A DNA stretch of 33,937 bases from Planctomycetota bacterium (GCA_023150555.1 JAKLKQ010000069.1:1-33937); one strand, 5' to 3'. Shown: positions 10,250 to 18,749, numbered from the stretch's first letter. The notes: generated by a model from the letters alone, not told the origin. Translations and numbers: made by a program.

Positions 10250-11452
10250 ATGGTCCGGACGTTCCGAGCGTTGCGTTGGACGTGTGCGGGGCTTGCCTGC
10301 GCCTTCGTGCTCGGCGCCGGCGCCAAGGAAGAGGGCGCCAGCGACTTCGACCGCGGCTACAAGGACGAACTCGAGAAGGGCGTCGTCGTCAAGGACCTGC
10401 AGCGCAAGGACAAGCCCAAGAACGACAAGGAAGCCAACGCCCGCGCCGTCAGCTATCATGTCAAGAACCTCTCGGACAAGGACCCGGCGATCCGCGAGAA
10501 CTCCGCCGAGATGCTGGGCCTGATCCAGTCGCCCGACGCCGTGCCGTATCTGATCGAGGCCCTGCAGGACAAGCACCTGATGGTGCAGCTGAAGGCCCAC
10601 GCGGCGCTGATCAAGATCACCGGCAAGAACTTCGACTATCGCGACTACCCGGCGTGGAAGAACTGGTGGCTGACGAACTCGAAGGAGTTCCTCCAGCAGA
10701 AGGAGAGCGGCCCCAGCGACGTGGCCAAGGTCCGCGCGATGCACAGCAACACGCTGGGCCTGAACGCGCTGAGCGCCGGCGAGTTCGCCCTGGCGATCAA
10801 CTACTTCCGCGATGCCGTCAACCAGGACCCCGAGATCCCCGACTACAAAAACAACCTCGGCCTGGCCGTGATGGAAACCGGCGCGTTCATCGACGCCATG
10901 CACTACTTCCAGGAGACCATCGGCCTCAACGATGCCCTGCCCCAGCCCTACATGAACATCGGCACCTGCTACGCGCGCATGGGCCGCCAGATCGAGGCCC
11001 AGCACTGGTTCCGCAAGGCCCTGACCGTCGACAAGGACGGCAAGCTCTGGGAGCCCTTCTGGACCCTAGGCAAGGAGTACCTCAAGAACGGCGAGAACTA
11101 CATGGCCATGGAGCTGCTCGAGCAGGCGCGCGCCAAGGCCCAGGGCAATAACCACTTCGACCCGCGCATCTACCGCGACCTCGCGCTGGCCCATTACGCC
11201 CTCGACCAGTACTACTCGGCGTGGACGGAGATCAAGAACGTCGAGGCCCTCGGCTTCGAACTCGACAAGGGCTTCGTCCAGAAGGTCCGCGACGCGCTGA
11301 AGGCCCAGGGCGTGGACCCCGACAAGGACCCGCTCAAGGCCACCACGCAGCCCGCCGGGACGGAATCCGAGGCGCCACGCGCGCCCTCGCCCGCCACCGA
11401 GCCCATGACCGGCCGCGCGGACAAGGGCGCCCCCTCGCCGCAGTCGCCCTGA
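10250..11452 (+). CDS. exported HEAT-repeat and TPR protein
   Basis: A 400-residue protein with a cleavable signal peptide (basic N-terminus, hydrophobic stretch about 9-22, AGA before the likely cut near residue 25). It is followed by a charged segment, a HEAT-like helical repeat (about 65-120: PAIRENSAEMLGLIQ, AVPYLIEALQD, KAHAALIKITG) and several TPR units (about 160-340, with the GLA/A/Y/A-type helix pairs). The C-terminus is a Pro/Ala/Thr-rich tail of about 45 residues. Such proteins act as periplasmic scaffolds; no enzymatic motif is seen. It has its own strong promoter and no co-directional partner within 250 bases, so it looks monocistronic. Specific function not recognised. Confidence 0.8.
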   Translation: MVRTFRALRWTCAGLACAFVLGAGAKEEGASDFDRGYKDELEKGVVVKDLQRKDKPKNDKEANARAVSYHVKNLSDKDPAIRENSAEMLGLIQSPDAVPYLIEALQDKHLMVQLKAHAALIKITGKNFDYRDYPAWKNWWLTNSKEFLQQKESGPSDVAKVRAMHSNTLGLNALSAGEFALAINYFRDAVNQDPEIPDYKNNLGLAVMETGAFIDAMHYFQETIGLNDALPQPYMNIGTCYARMGRQIEAQHWFRKALTVDKDGKLWEPFWTLGKEYLKNGENYMAMELLEQARAKAQGNNHFDPRIYRDLALAHYALDQYYSAWTEIKNVEALGFELDKGFVQKVRDALKAQGVDPDKDPLKATTQPAGTESEAPRAPSPATEPMTGRADKGAPSPQSP

Positions 11453-11480
11453 TCCCGCGCGCGTTTCGCCTGCCCTATCC

Positions 11481-11508
11481 TTTACGCATCCGCCGCGTCG
11501 CTTAGAAT
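11481..11508 (+). promoter_or_regulatory. promoter upstream of the structured RNA
   Basis: TTTACG (11481-11486), a 16-base spacer and TAGAAT (11503-11508). The predicted start, about 11512-11516, coincides with the 5' arm of the long stem described next. Confidence 0.6.
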
Positions 11509-11511
11509 AAC

Positions 11512-11674
11512 AGGCTGTTTCAATACCTGCCGCGAAGGCGGATGCGCCGTGCGGACCAAGCAGGACGAGGAAGGGGAGCGAGCCAAGTCCGGAGGGCATC
11601 TGGTGAGTGAGCCTGACGACGCTCCTGCGCCGGTCCTCACAAGCAGACGCCCGCGAGAGGTATTGGAACAGCCT
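11512..11674 (+). ncRNA. structured RNA or leader with long closing stem (class unknown)
   Basis: The arm AGGCTGTTTCAATACCT (11512-11528) pairs along all 17 positions with AGGTATTGGAACAGCCT (11658-11674), with 16 Watson-Crick pairs and one G-U. A 2x2 internal loop follows, then 4 more pairs (CGCG 11531-11534 with CGCG 11652-11655). Inside, GGACC (11553-11557) pairs with GGTCC (11632-11636), and after a small internal loop GCAGGA (11560-11565) pairs with TCCTGC (11623-11628). A small GGCG/CGCC hairpin sits at 11537-11548. The result is a rod with a central bubble starting at the transcription start. Either a free small RNA (6S-like shape) or a regulatory leader of the gene at 11713. I see no match to cobalamin, SAM or SAH riboswitch consensus parts. 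No terminator follows. Confidence 0.6.
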
Positions 11675-11712
11675 CTAAGTCTTTGCACCGCGCCCACGGA
11701 CCCCGGAGCGCC

Positions 11713-12411
11713 ATGCCCGAGACGACCGACGCCCTGATCGAAGTGCCCATCGACCGCCGCGAGGCCCTCGCGGAGGCCGAGCGCCGCTTCCGGCGCCTGC
11801 CCGAGATCGTCGCCAGCGCCCAGCGCACCGACGGCGAGGCCCTGGAGGACTGCATCGCCGAGGCCGTCGAGCTGGTCAAGGGCGAGGCCCGGCCCATGGG
11901 TCTGTACGGTTCCCGCACCGCACGCCGCGAAGGGCGCGTGCTGCGCCTGGGGCGCGCGCGCATCACCAACCGCGCCCTCGTCGACCGCATCTCCGACGGC
12001 CAGCGCGTGCTCGTTTACCTCGTCACCGTCGGCTACACCAACGTGAAGATGTTCGAGGCCGTGCAGCGCGACTACGTCGCCTACCACTTCCAGCACTACA
12101 TGTCGCGGCAGCTGCTCTACGCCGCTGGCAACCTGCTCGACAAGGCCATCCGCGGCCGCGAAGGCGACGGCTACCAGCGCTACGCGATCCTAGAGGACCG
12201 CACGCCCGAGCCCGGCGCGACCGACGAGAAGACCGACGGCAAGCACCTCTACTGGGACGCCGGCGCGCTGGCCGACATCTTCGAGGTCTTCGCGCACAAC
12301 CCGCTGGGCGTGCGCCTGACCTCCACGCGCAACCTGAACCCCATCTACTCGCTGCTGGGCGTGATGGTCCCCAGGCGCCCGCGCGTCGAAGTCGAGATCG
12401 AAGGCACCTGA
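11713..12411 (+). CDS. protein resembling the B12-dependent methionine synthase activation domain
   Basis: A 232-residue soluble protein from the ATG at 11713, with GGAG just upstream. The segment NPLGVRLTSTRNLNPIYSLLG (about 196-216) resembles the AdoMet-binding motif of the MetH activation domain (GIRLTES..MWP..SVSG). The earlier VLVYLVTVGYT (about 99-109) resembles the matching strand before the helix that follows. In MetH this domain re-methylates inactive cobalamin using AdoMet. Free-standing relatives exist in bacteria lacking a C-terminal activation domain on MetH. The family match is from motif resemblance only; several canonical residues differ. It follows the long-stem RNA and precedes the propeller gene by 4 bases, probably as one transcript. 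Confidence 0.45.
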   Translation: MPETTDALIEVPIDRREALAEAERRFRRLPEIVASAQRTDGEALEDCIAEAVELVKGEARPMGLYGSRTARREGRVLRLGRARITNRALVDRISDGQRVLVYLVTVGYTNVKMFEAVQRDYVAYHFQHYMSRQLLYAAGNLLDKAIRGREGDGYQRYAILEDRTPEPGATDEKTDGKHLYWDAGALADIFEVFAHNPLGVRLTSTRNLNPIYSLLGVMVPRRPRVEVEIEGT

Positions 12412-12415
12412 CCGC

Positions 12416-13462
12416 GTGAACACCCGCATTGCCCTGCTCGCCGGTTTCGTCCTGCTGCTGCTGGCCGCGATCGCCTGGAAGTTCCGCCCCGGCCCCGCCA
12501 AGCCCGGCCCGCTCGAACAGCTCGCGCCCGGCAACCCCGCCACGCTGCTGCCCGGCCGCCACGGGCTGTTCGTCTCCGGCGACGCCGCCGACCCGCTCTC
12601 CGACGTGACCCTTTCGCGCAACGGCCAGCCCCTCGAGACCGAAGGCATGCTCGCGTGGGTGCCCGAAAGCCGCGTGGCGCTCTTCTTCGATCCCGGCACG
12701 ATGGCGTACCGCGTTCACGTCAAGACCGCACACCGCGATCTGGAGGAAGAGGTCCGCCCCGGCGCGCCCGTCCCGTGGCTGCTGGCGACGCACGTGCTAA
12801 GAGTGCCCGACGGCCACGCGCCCGGCGCCGAATTGCCTACCGTGCTGGCCTTTTCGCCCGACGGCAAACGCCTGGCCATCGGCTCCGCCTCGGGCCAGCT
12901 GCTCGTCGTACCCACGGCCGGCGGCGAGAGCGTCTTCGAGCGCACCTACGAGAAGGCGCGCGTGAAGAAATTGGCCTTCACGCCCGACGGCAAGACGCTT
13001 TATTTCAGCAAAGCAGGAGACCTACCGGAAGACGCGACGCTCCACGCGTTGGATGTAGAGACCGGTGAGGCCCGCGACATTCCGATTGGCGCCGAAGACC
13101 AACCGGCGGCCGAAGCCTTGCTGGACCATGGCAAGCCCAAGTCCGTAATGGACGCGCAGGGCCGCGTGCCGATGGACCTCAGCGCCGACCAGCGCTGGGC
13201 GGCCTTCGCCTACGAAGCCGCGGGAACGAAGCAGCCCAAGACCGCTGGCGCAAAGGGCCCGGCCCGCGAGGCCGGCATCGAGATGATCGACCGGGCGGTC
13301 CCCGAGACGCCCAAACTCGCCTACACCTACCTGCTGGAAGGCGCGCCCGGCTACGTGGGCGTCTTCTCCGCCGACGGCCGCTACCTCGCGATCGTAGAAG
13401 TGCCCGCCGCCGGCACCGACGGCAAGATCGCCGGGCAATACCGCGTGCTGGTGCTGCACTGA
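12416..13462 (+). CDS. membrane-anchored beta-propeller (WD40/TolB-like) protein
   Basis: A 348-residue protein starting at GTG, 4 bases after the preceding stop, so likely co-translated. An N-terminal hydrophobic segment (about 4-22) can be an uncleaved anchor or signal peptide. At least four propeller-blade signatures are visible (LAFSPDGKRLAIGS, LAFTPDGKTLYFSK, MDLSADQRWAAFAY, GVFSADGRYLAIVE), all of the form SPDG followed by a hydrophobic strand. The propeller seems short, perhaps four or five blades. It probably binds a protein or ligand at the cell surface or in the periplasm. No catalytic motif. Function not recognised. Confidence 0.75.
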   Translation: MNTRIALLAGFVLLLLAAIAWKFRPGPAKPGPLEQLAPGNPATLLPGRHGLFVSGDAADPLSDVTLSRNGQPLETEGMLAWVPESRVALFFDPGTMAYRVHVKTAHRDLEEEVRPGAPVPWLLATHVLRVPDGHAPGAELPTVLAFSPDGKRLAIGSASGQLLVVPTAGGESVFERTYEKARVKKLAFTPDGKTLYFSKAGDLPEDATLHALDVETGEARDIPIGAEDQPAAEALLDHGKPKSVMDAQGRVPMDLSADQRWAAFAYEAAGTKQPKTAGAKGPAREAGIEMIDRAVPETPKLAYTYLLEGAPGYVGVFSADGRYLAIVEVPAAGTDGKIAGQYRVLVLH

Positions 13463-13546
13463 AGCTCGGTCTTCGGTGGCGGCACGCCAACTCGGCCGAT
13501 AGGCTGTTCAACATCCAAATTCATTCCAATCACGGGAGAAACCGCC

Positions 13547-14074
13547 ATGCGCTTCTTGGCTGTCGCCGTAGTTCTCGCCCTGCTCCTGGCCGGTTGCGAA
13601 TCGAAGGATGAGCCTGGAAGCGAGAAGGACGCCAAGCCCAGGGCCGAGGCCAAGGAAAGGGAGAACTCCGCGAAGCCGCAGCTCAAGGCGCCGAAGCTGA
13701 CCACCTTCCTGATGTTCGAGGGCAAGGCCGAAGAGGCGATGAACTTCTACGTCTCGCTCTTTCCCGATGCAAAGGTGATCACCCTCAAGCGCCACCCCGA
13801 CGGGCCCGCGAAGGACAAGGTCTACCAAGCCACCTTCGTGCTCAGCGGCCGCGAGTTCATGTGCTACGACAGCCCCGCACCGCACGGTTTCACCTTCACG
13901 CCCGCGGTCTCGATCTTCGTCGAATGCGAATCGAAGGAGCGCATCGATACGCTGGCGAAGAAGCTTTCCGAAGGCGGCCAGGTCGTCATGCCGCTCGACG
14001 AATACCCCTTCAGCAAACGCTTCACCTGGGTGCAGGACAAGTTCGGCGTCTCGTGGCAGTTGAAGTTCAACTAG
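13547..14074 (+). CDS. lipoprotein with a VOC/PhnB-like domain
   Basis: 175 residues with a lipoprotein signal peptide (LLAGC, Cys at 17) and a charged linker rich in Lys/Glu (18-50). A domain of about 120 residues matches the PhnB branch of the glyoxalase/bleomycin-resistance (VOC) fold: TFLMFEGKAEEAMNFYVSLF, a strand with KVYQATFVLSGREFMCYDS, then VSIFVECESKERIDTLAKKLSEGG and a closing FGVSWQLKF. PhnB-like proteins are usually cytoplasmic, so export as a lipoprotein is unusual. ATG preceded by GGGAGAA. No obvious operon partner downstream. Confidence 0.85.
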   Translation: MRFLAVAVVLALLLAGCESKDEPGSEKDAKPRAEAKERENSAKPQLKAPKLTTFLMFEGKAEEAMNFYVSLFPDAKVITLKRHPDGPAKDKVYQATFVLSGREFMCYDSPAPHGFTFTPAVSIFVECESKERIDTLAKKLSEGGQVVMPLDEYPFSKRFTWVQDKFGVSWQLKFN

Positions 14075-14102
14075 CAGCCCCGCGGCTTACGAGGCGACGG
14101 AC

Positions 14103-14171
14103 GTGCGGCGCGAAGTCTTCGATCTGATCTGCCCGCTGCGCCCCGAGCACGGGCCGTTTGCGAGCGAGTGA
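14103..14171 (+). pseudogene. possible 3' remnant of a coding sequence
   Basis: Between the VOC lipoprotein and the convergent minus-strand lipoprotein lies a short frame reading VRREVFDLICPLRPEHGPF plus three residues to TGA (14169-14171). Its third-codon-position GC is as strong as in the real genes, and the frame stays open back to about 14073. It has no ribosome site. It looks like the tail of a lost gene, but 20-odd codons is too little to be sure. Confidence 0.25.
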
Positions 14172-14187
14172 GGCCTGCCGCGCGCCT

Positions 14188-16209
14188 TTACTTGTCCCGA
14201 ATCTCTTCGACGTCGGTCTTCAACAGGATGCGAATACGTCCAGTCTCGTCCTTTACCGAGTAGCGGTCGCCGGCGTCTACATACATGTACGCTTTGACGC
14301 GCACACCGGAACGCAGCACGAAGACCGCTTTCGGATCGCCCAGCATCTTGGGCTTCTCCGCTTCGGGCACCGGCTTCGCTTCCTTTACCACTTCGGGCTG
14401 CGGCGCGACCGCTGCACTCTCCTCGCCCCCATTTCCCTCCACCTTCCCGGCGCCTTCGCCCTTTGCAACGGGCTCAGCGGCTTCCGACTGCTTCGCGGCT
14501 TCGGCGGCAGGTTTTGCGGCTTCCGCCGCGGGCGGCTTCGCTTCCGGTTCCGGCGCAGGCTTTTCCGCAGGCGGCGCGGCCGCAGCTTTCATGTCAATCG
14601 GTTGTCCTGTGAGCGTCACATCGGTGACTTTGAACTCGTAGCGCCGGATCTTCAGCGCGTAGAACTTCACCTTCACGCCGCAACGCAGAGGCCGAAAGTC
14701 CTTGAATTTGCAGCGGATAGGCGTGCGGTCGATGCCATATTGCGCGACAGAGCCTTCGCATTCAAGCGTTCGTGCGCCGTCATAGAATTCAATCTCTTTG
14801 AACGCGAAATGCGGCATTCCGAGTTCGATGCGTACCCAACCAGGGTCCGTCTCCTCGACCTTTGCGTCGAGAACCTTTGAACTTCCCCCAGTGCGGATAT
14901 CCATGACGCCGAGGTCGGCCTCGCGCAATCCGTCGGTTTCCGCGACGAGCAGATAGCCGCTGACTTCGCGAAGCCCGCGCGAGCCCCGGTGCGGCGTCCT
15001 CATCTCCAAATCGAAGATGACCGAATGCCCGTCTTTGGAAAGCTTGCACTCGCTGAGTTTGTCCGGATTGCGCAAGAGGATCAGACTCTCGCCGTCGTCG
15101 GCGACGGCCGTATCGAGATGTCCGTCGAGCACGCCGATGGCGGGACGCGCGAGTTCCCCGATCATGGAGAGGCTGTATCCGGAACCGTTGCCCTTGAAGG
15201 TGTCGGCGATGGCCTTCTCTTCCCAATACAGGAGCACGCCGCCCGGCCGCAGGCTCTTGAACCGCTCGGGCGTCGGATCGCCCTGCATGACTTCCGCCCC
15301 TAACTTAACGGGAAGCGGATCGGTCGCCTCCTTCACCTTCGGTGCATCTGCCTTCGCTTCCGCCAGTTCCTTCTCGAAATCGAAGAGCGGCTTGCCGCGT
15401 TCCGCGGTCTCCACGTAGGGCTTGTCCTTGCCGCCAAAGATGCGGGCGTAAAACGCAGGGACTTCGCCGGCCGGATCGAAGTTCTGCTCCTTCAACGTCC
15501 CTTCGGCTTTCTTTCGCAACCAAACGTCGTCTTTCATGAACTGATCCAGCACGTCCAGGATCTTCGTGCCCGAACATGCCAGCGTGAAGGTGCGCTCGTC
15601 CTGCTTCTTGAATCCGTCGGCGGCGCCGGCCGCCGGCAGGTGCAGCGTCAGGTTCGATTGCAGGACGTTCAACGTGGCGGCCAGAAACACGCGCCGCTGG
15701 AGGTAATCCGCGCGGTACTTCTTCATGAGGTCCTCGACGCGGAGATTCTCCTTCTCTTCCTCGTCGTCCCCAACATCATCGAAGAGCGGGTCCCGCTCTT
15801 GCTTCCCTTCGGCGAAGGCTGCCGTCACGCGCATGCCCAGAACTTGGCCCCGCGTCTGCGTGAGGGTGAATTGGGAAAGCCTGAGCGCCAGCAGGTTCAG
15901 GCTCCGGAAGTAGGCGGTGCCCTTGAAGCGAAACTGTTTTTCCTTCGTGAAGCCTGTCGAGACATCCCGCCACGCAGCGACGCCTTTTGATTCCTGTAGG
16001 ATGTCCCTGGCGGACTGGCGCGCCAGGTTTTCCTTGTCGCGCTCCGAAAACCAATCCGCGAATTCGTCCTCAGGGGCCCCTCGAAGTACCTCGTAGACGA
16101 CCTTCCCCGTGCCGTCGGGATTGAGGTAGATGTCCAGTTTCGACTGCACGCAGCCGCAAAGCGTAAGCAGTGAGGCAAGCAGCAGCGTCGCGCGGACCGT
16201 TCGGCGCAT
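14188..16209 (-). CDS. large lipoprotein of unknown function
   Basis: 673 residues with a clear lipoprotein signal (hydrophobic 7-17, then LCGC with Cys at 20). The N-terminal half starts with KLDIYLNPDGTGKVVYEV, a beta-rich opening seen in many exported planctomycete-type lipoproteins. Middle segments are mixed alpha/beta with several conserved-looking Gly-Asp turns. A low-complexity linker rich in Ala/Pro/Glu/Lys occupies about 545-630. A small C-terminal beta domain (about 635-673, FVLRSGVRVKAYMYVDAGDRYSVKDETGR) may bind wall or ligand. AAAGAGG precedes the ATG. No enzyme motif recognised. It lies downstream of the sigma-propeller gene with a 114-base gap holding its own candidate promoter. 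Confidence 0.8.
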   Translation of the reverse strand: MRRTVRATLLLASLLTLCGCVQSKLDIYLNPDGTGKVVYEVLRGAPEDEFADWFSERDKENLARQSARDILQESKGVAAWRDVSTGFTKEKQFRFKGTAYFRSLNLLALRLSQFTLTQTRGQVLGMRVTAAFAEGKQERDPLFDDVGDDEEEKENLRVEDLMKKYRADYLQRRVFLAATLNVLQSNLTLHLPAAGAADGFKKQDERTFTLACSGTKILDVLDQFMKDDVWLRKKAEGTLKEQNFDPAGEVPAFYARIFGGKDKPYVETAERGKPLFDFEKELAEAKADAPKVKEATDPLPVKLGAEVMQGDPTPERFKSLRPGGVLLYWEEKAIADTFKGNGSGYSLSMIGELARPAIGVLDGHLDTAVADDGESLILLRNPDKLSECKLSKDGHSVIFDLEMRTPHRGSRGLREVSGYLLVAETDGLREADLGVMDIRTGGSSKVLDAKVEETDPGWVRIELGMPHFAFKEIEFYDGARTLECEGSVAQYGIDRTPIRCKFKDFRPLRCGVKVKFYALKIRRYEFKVTDVTLTGQPIDMKAAAAPPAEKPAPEPEAKPPAAEAAKPAAEAAKQSEAAEPVAKGEGAGKVEGNGGEESAAVAPQPEVVKEAKPVPEAEKPKMLGDPKAVFVLRSGVRVKAYMYVDAGDRYSVKDETGRIRILLKTDVEEIRDK

Positions 16210-16262
16210 GGCGGGGTCCTCTTTGGCCCGGCTACCGGCTTTTGCCGGCTCCAGTGGACCCC

Positions 16263-16291
16263 ATCCTAGTCAAATTGAGGGTAAACGTCGA
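16263..16291 (-). promoter_or_regulatory. candidate promoter for the 673-aa lipoprotein
   Basis: On the minus strand TCGACG (16291-16286), a 17-base spacer and TAGGAT (16268-16263). Start of transcription would be near 16256, giving a leader of about 47 bases that contains the CCGGC-AAAA-GCCGG hairpin (16248-16235). Confidence 0.4.
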
Positions 16292-16323
16292 TGGGCGCCA
16301 CACGCCCGGCGCAGGCCGCCCGC

Positions 16324-18636
16324 CTACTTCCCGGGCGCGGGTTTCGCGTTTAGGTCGGTGAGCCAGACCGAGCCCGACGTGCCGGAAAACTCCCGCGCTT
16401 CGAAGACGACCCGGCCGGCGGACGGTTGCAGGTCCGCGGAGTGAATGGAGGACAGGCCGCCCTGCGGGAACTCGTTGGGCAGGTCCACGCTGCGCAGATC
16501 GCCCTTCTCGAGGTCCAGGAGCGTGAAGCCCATGCCGGTCTGCTTGTCTTCCTTGCTCCTGGAGCGGAAGATGCGGAACGAGAAGAGCGCCACGTCGCCC
16601 GCGGCGTCTATGGAGTGGAACTCGTAGTAGATCGGATCGTGGTTCACTTTCTTCTTCATCTGCTTGTCCTTATGATCGAGGTACTCGTATTCGCGGCGGT
16701 CGCTTTGCGGGAACGCGTACTGCCGCAGCACCACGCCCGTATCCGCTTTCAGGGCCAACACCGAGTACGCGCGGACCGCCGGGTTACCGCCCAGAGAGAG
16801 GTTTTCGCAGCGCAACAGCACGTCGGGCTCCGCCATCGCCGCAATATTCGCCCAGCGGACCTCGGGCGAGCCGGCCACGGTCCGGAACAAGTCCGTAGTC
16901 TTCCCGTTGACGTTGGCCCCGTTGGCGCGCCAATACACCAGCCGGTTGCGGCTGTCCCAAGAGTACGGCGTGAACGGCGCCTGAACCTTGATCTCGACGA
17001 CCTGCACGACGACGGCCTTCTCCGATCCTTCCGCCACGGGCCAGACTTCGAAGCGGTAGCCGTCTTCGGGCTTGCGTTCGGCCGGGAACGGATGCGTGAA
17101 GTAGTAGGCCGCCGTGAATTCCTTCTTCTCCTTCCACGCGCCGCCGGAAGCGGCGAACGAGCAGAGCGCGTCGTTGTGGTTGAAATAGATCGTCTTCGAG
17201 TCCGCGGTCCACAGCGGCTTGCGGCCCTGGAACGTCCCGGCCGCCTTGCCTTCCAGATCGAAGAGCGTGTAGACGTGGTCGGGCCGCTGGCCGTCGGCCG
17301 CCGGCAGCGGGCATTCGCAGAGCACCCACTTCCCGTCGGGCGAGAGGAACGCCTGCTCGATGCGATGGCCGCCGGCGACCTTGCCCAGTTCGCGCTTGGC
17401 GAGTTTCCCCTCGGCGCGCGTCACATCATAGAGCACCGCTCCGGCGCAAACCAACACGGCCTGGCTGTCCTTCCGCCAGAGCACGGCGCCCGGCGGAAGG
17501 TCGTTCTCCGCCAGCGTGAGCCTCGAGTCGGTTCCCGTGGCCAGGTCGATCCAGCCCACGCCGGAGGCCTCGGCCGGCCGCGGACGAACCACGGCGCCCG
17601 GCGCAAAGTGGGCGGCCTGCCGTTTGTGCACGTACCGGTAGGCGACGGCGGTGCCGTCGGGGGAGAAGCGCGGCGCTTCGGCCTCGCCGGCAAGCTGCAC
17701 CAGCACGCGGCCGTCCCACTCCGCCTTGATCTTCTTTTCCGGCGCGCGGGGCGCGGGCGCTTCGCGGGGTGCAGTTCCTTCGCGAGGCGCGGGCGTTTCG
17801 GCGGCGTACCCGCGGTAGGCGGCCCACGGCGCGGCGGCCAGGACCACTACGGCCACCGCGTACGCTACCGCCGACTGGATCTGCGTCCTGAGCATGGCTT
17901 GTTGCGCTCCTTTCAGGAATTCGAGCGCACGGGCCGAAGGCTCCACCTGGCCCAGCGCCACCGAAACGACGTTCTCCGAAACCGGTTCCTGCGCCGCGGC
18001 GCGGCAATCGTCGAGCAGCGCGCCCACCGCCACGGGGCTCAACGCGGCGCCGTCCCCGGCGAGGCGCTTGCGCAGGGCCGCCATCGCCCGGGTCAGCCGC
18101 ACGGAGACCGTGCTGCGCGGCAGGCCCATCGCCTCGCAGACCTGCGCCTCCGTCTGGCCGCACAGGTAGCGCGCGACCACCACTTCGCGCTGCGCCGCCG
18201 GCAACGCGCACAGCGCCGCGTCCAGACTCGGCTGGGCGTCTGCCCAGCGGGACTCGGCTGCGGGCGCCGGTTGCGCGGCCGTGCGCCGTTCGACGCACGC
18301 GCGGCGTTCGGCGCGCGCACGGCGTTGGACCGCGCGCCTGGCGTTGCGCGCCGTCAGCTCCGCGGTGCGGTGCAGCCAGCCGGCCAGCAGCGCCTGGCCC
18401 TTCAGGCGCCGGGCCTTGTGCGCCAGTAGCAGGAAGACGACCTGCGTGCAGTCTTCCGAAGCCACCGCGTCGCCCAGCACGCGCCGGCACGTGGCCCGGA
18501 CCATCGGCGCGTGGCGCCGGACGATCTCGGCGAACGCAGCCTCGGCGCGCTCTCGGTGGCTGACGTACGCCTCCAGCAGGTCCCGGTCGGTCTCTCCGTT
18601 CACCTCGCCTCTCGCCTTCATGTGTACGCGCGGCAT
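16324..18636 (-). CDS. ECF sigma factor fused to a membrane segment and beta-propeller
   Basis: 770 residues. The N-terminus is an ECF-type sigma factor: region 2 (about 20-105, with AFAEIVRRHAPMVRATCRRV and the DCTQVVFLLLAHKA helix) and region 4 (about 137-192, LPAAQREVVVARYLCGQTEAQV... then the helix-turn-helix around GLPRSTVSVRLTRAM). A membrane helix follows (about 255-273), then an Ala/Pro/Arg linker and a C-terminal domain of about 460 residues with propeller signatures (PRFSPDGTAVAYRY, AFLSPDGKWVLCEC, PLWTADSKTIYFNH). Sigma factors with long C-terminal WD40 extensions are known from Planctomycetes. No separate anti-sigma gene is nearby, so the tethered propeller may do that job. No clear ribosome site at ATG 18636; the ATG at 18621 is an alternative. 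Confidence 0.85.
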   Translation of the reverse strand: MPRVHMKARGEVNGETDRDLLEAYVSHRERAEAAFAEIVRRHAPMVRATCRRVLGDAVASEDCTQVVFLLLAHKARRLKGQALLAGWLHRTAELTARNARRAVQRRARAERRACVERRTAAQPAPAAESRWADAQPSLDAALCALPAAQREVVVARYLCGQTEAQVCEAMGLPRSTVSVRLTRAMAALRKRLAGDGAALSPVAVGALLDDCRAAAQEPVSENVVSVALGQVEPSARALEFLKGAQQAMLRTQIQSAVAYAVAVVVLAAAPWAAYRGYAAETPAPREGTAPREAPAPRAPEKKIKAEWDGRVLVQLAGEAEAPRFSPDGTAVAYRYVHKRQAAHFAPGAVVRPRPAEASGVGWIDLATGTDSRLTLAENDLPPGAVLWRKDSQAVLVCAGAVLYDVTRAEGKLAKRELGKVAGGHRIEQAFLSPDGKWVLCECPLPAADGQRPDHVYTLFDLEGKAAGTFQGRKPLWTADSKTIYFNHNDALCSFAASGGAWKEKKEFTAAYYFTHPFPAERKPEDGYRFEVWPVAEGSEKAVVVQVVEIKVQAPFTPYSWDSRNRLVYWRANGANVNGKTTDLFRTVAGSPEVRWANIAAMAEPDVLLRCENLSLGGNPAVRAYSVLALKADTGVVLRQYAFPQSDRREYEYLDHKDKQMKKKVNHDPIYYEFHSIDAAGDVALFSFRIFRSRSKEDKQTGMGFTLLDLEKGDLRSVDLPNEFPQGGLSSIHSADLQPSAGRVVFEAREFSGTSGSVWLTDLNAKPAPGK

Positions 18637-18749
18637 TGGACGCTACATCTTTTCCGTGGAATCGGGAAAAGTCCCGGCCGGCGGATGCGGCGAAAGCCGC
18701 CTTCCAACCGAGCGCGCCCAAAAAGTATGCACCTTGAGAGGATCAACGC

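Noticed and set aside
11512..11712. Cobalamin (B12), SAM or SAH riboswitch in the leader
   Set aside because: The downstream gene made this attractive, but the conserved B12-box and core (for example GCCACTG) and the SAH and SAM core motifs were not found. Only an unclassified structured RNA is claimed.
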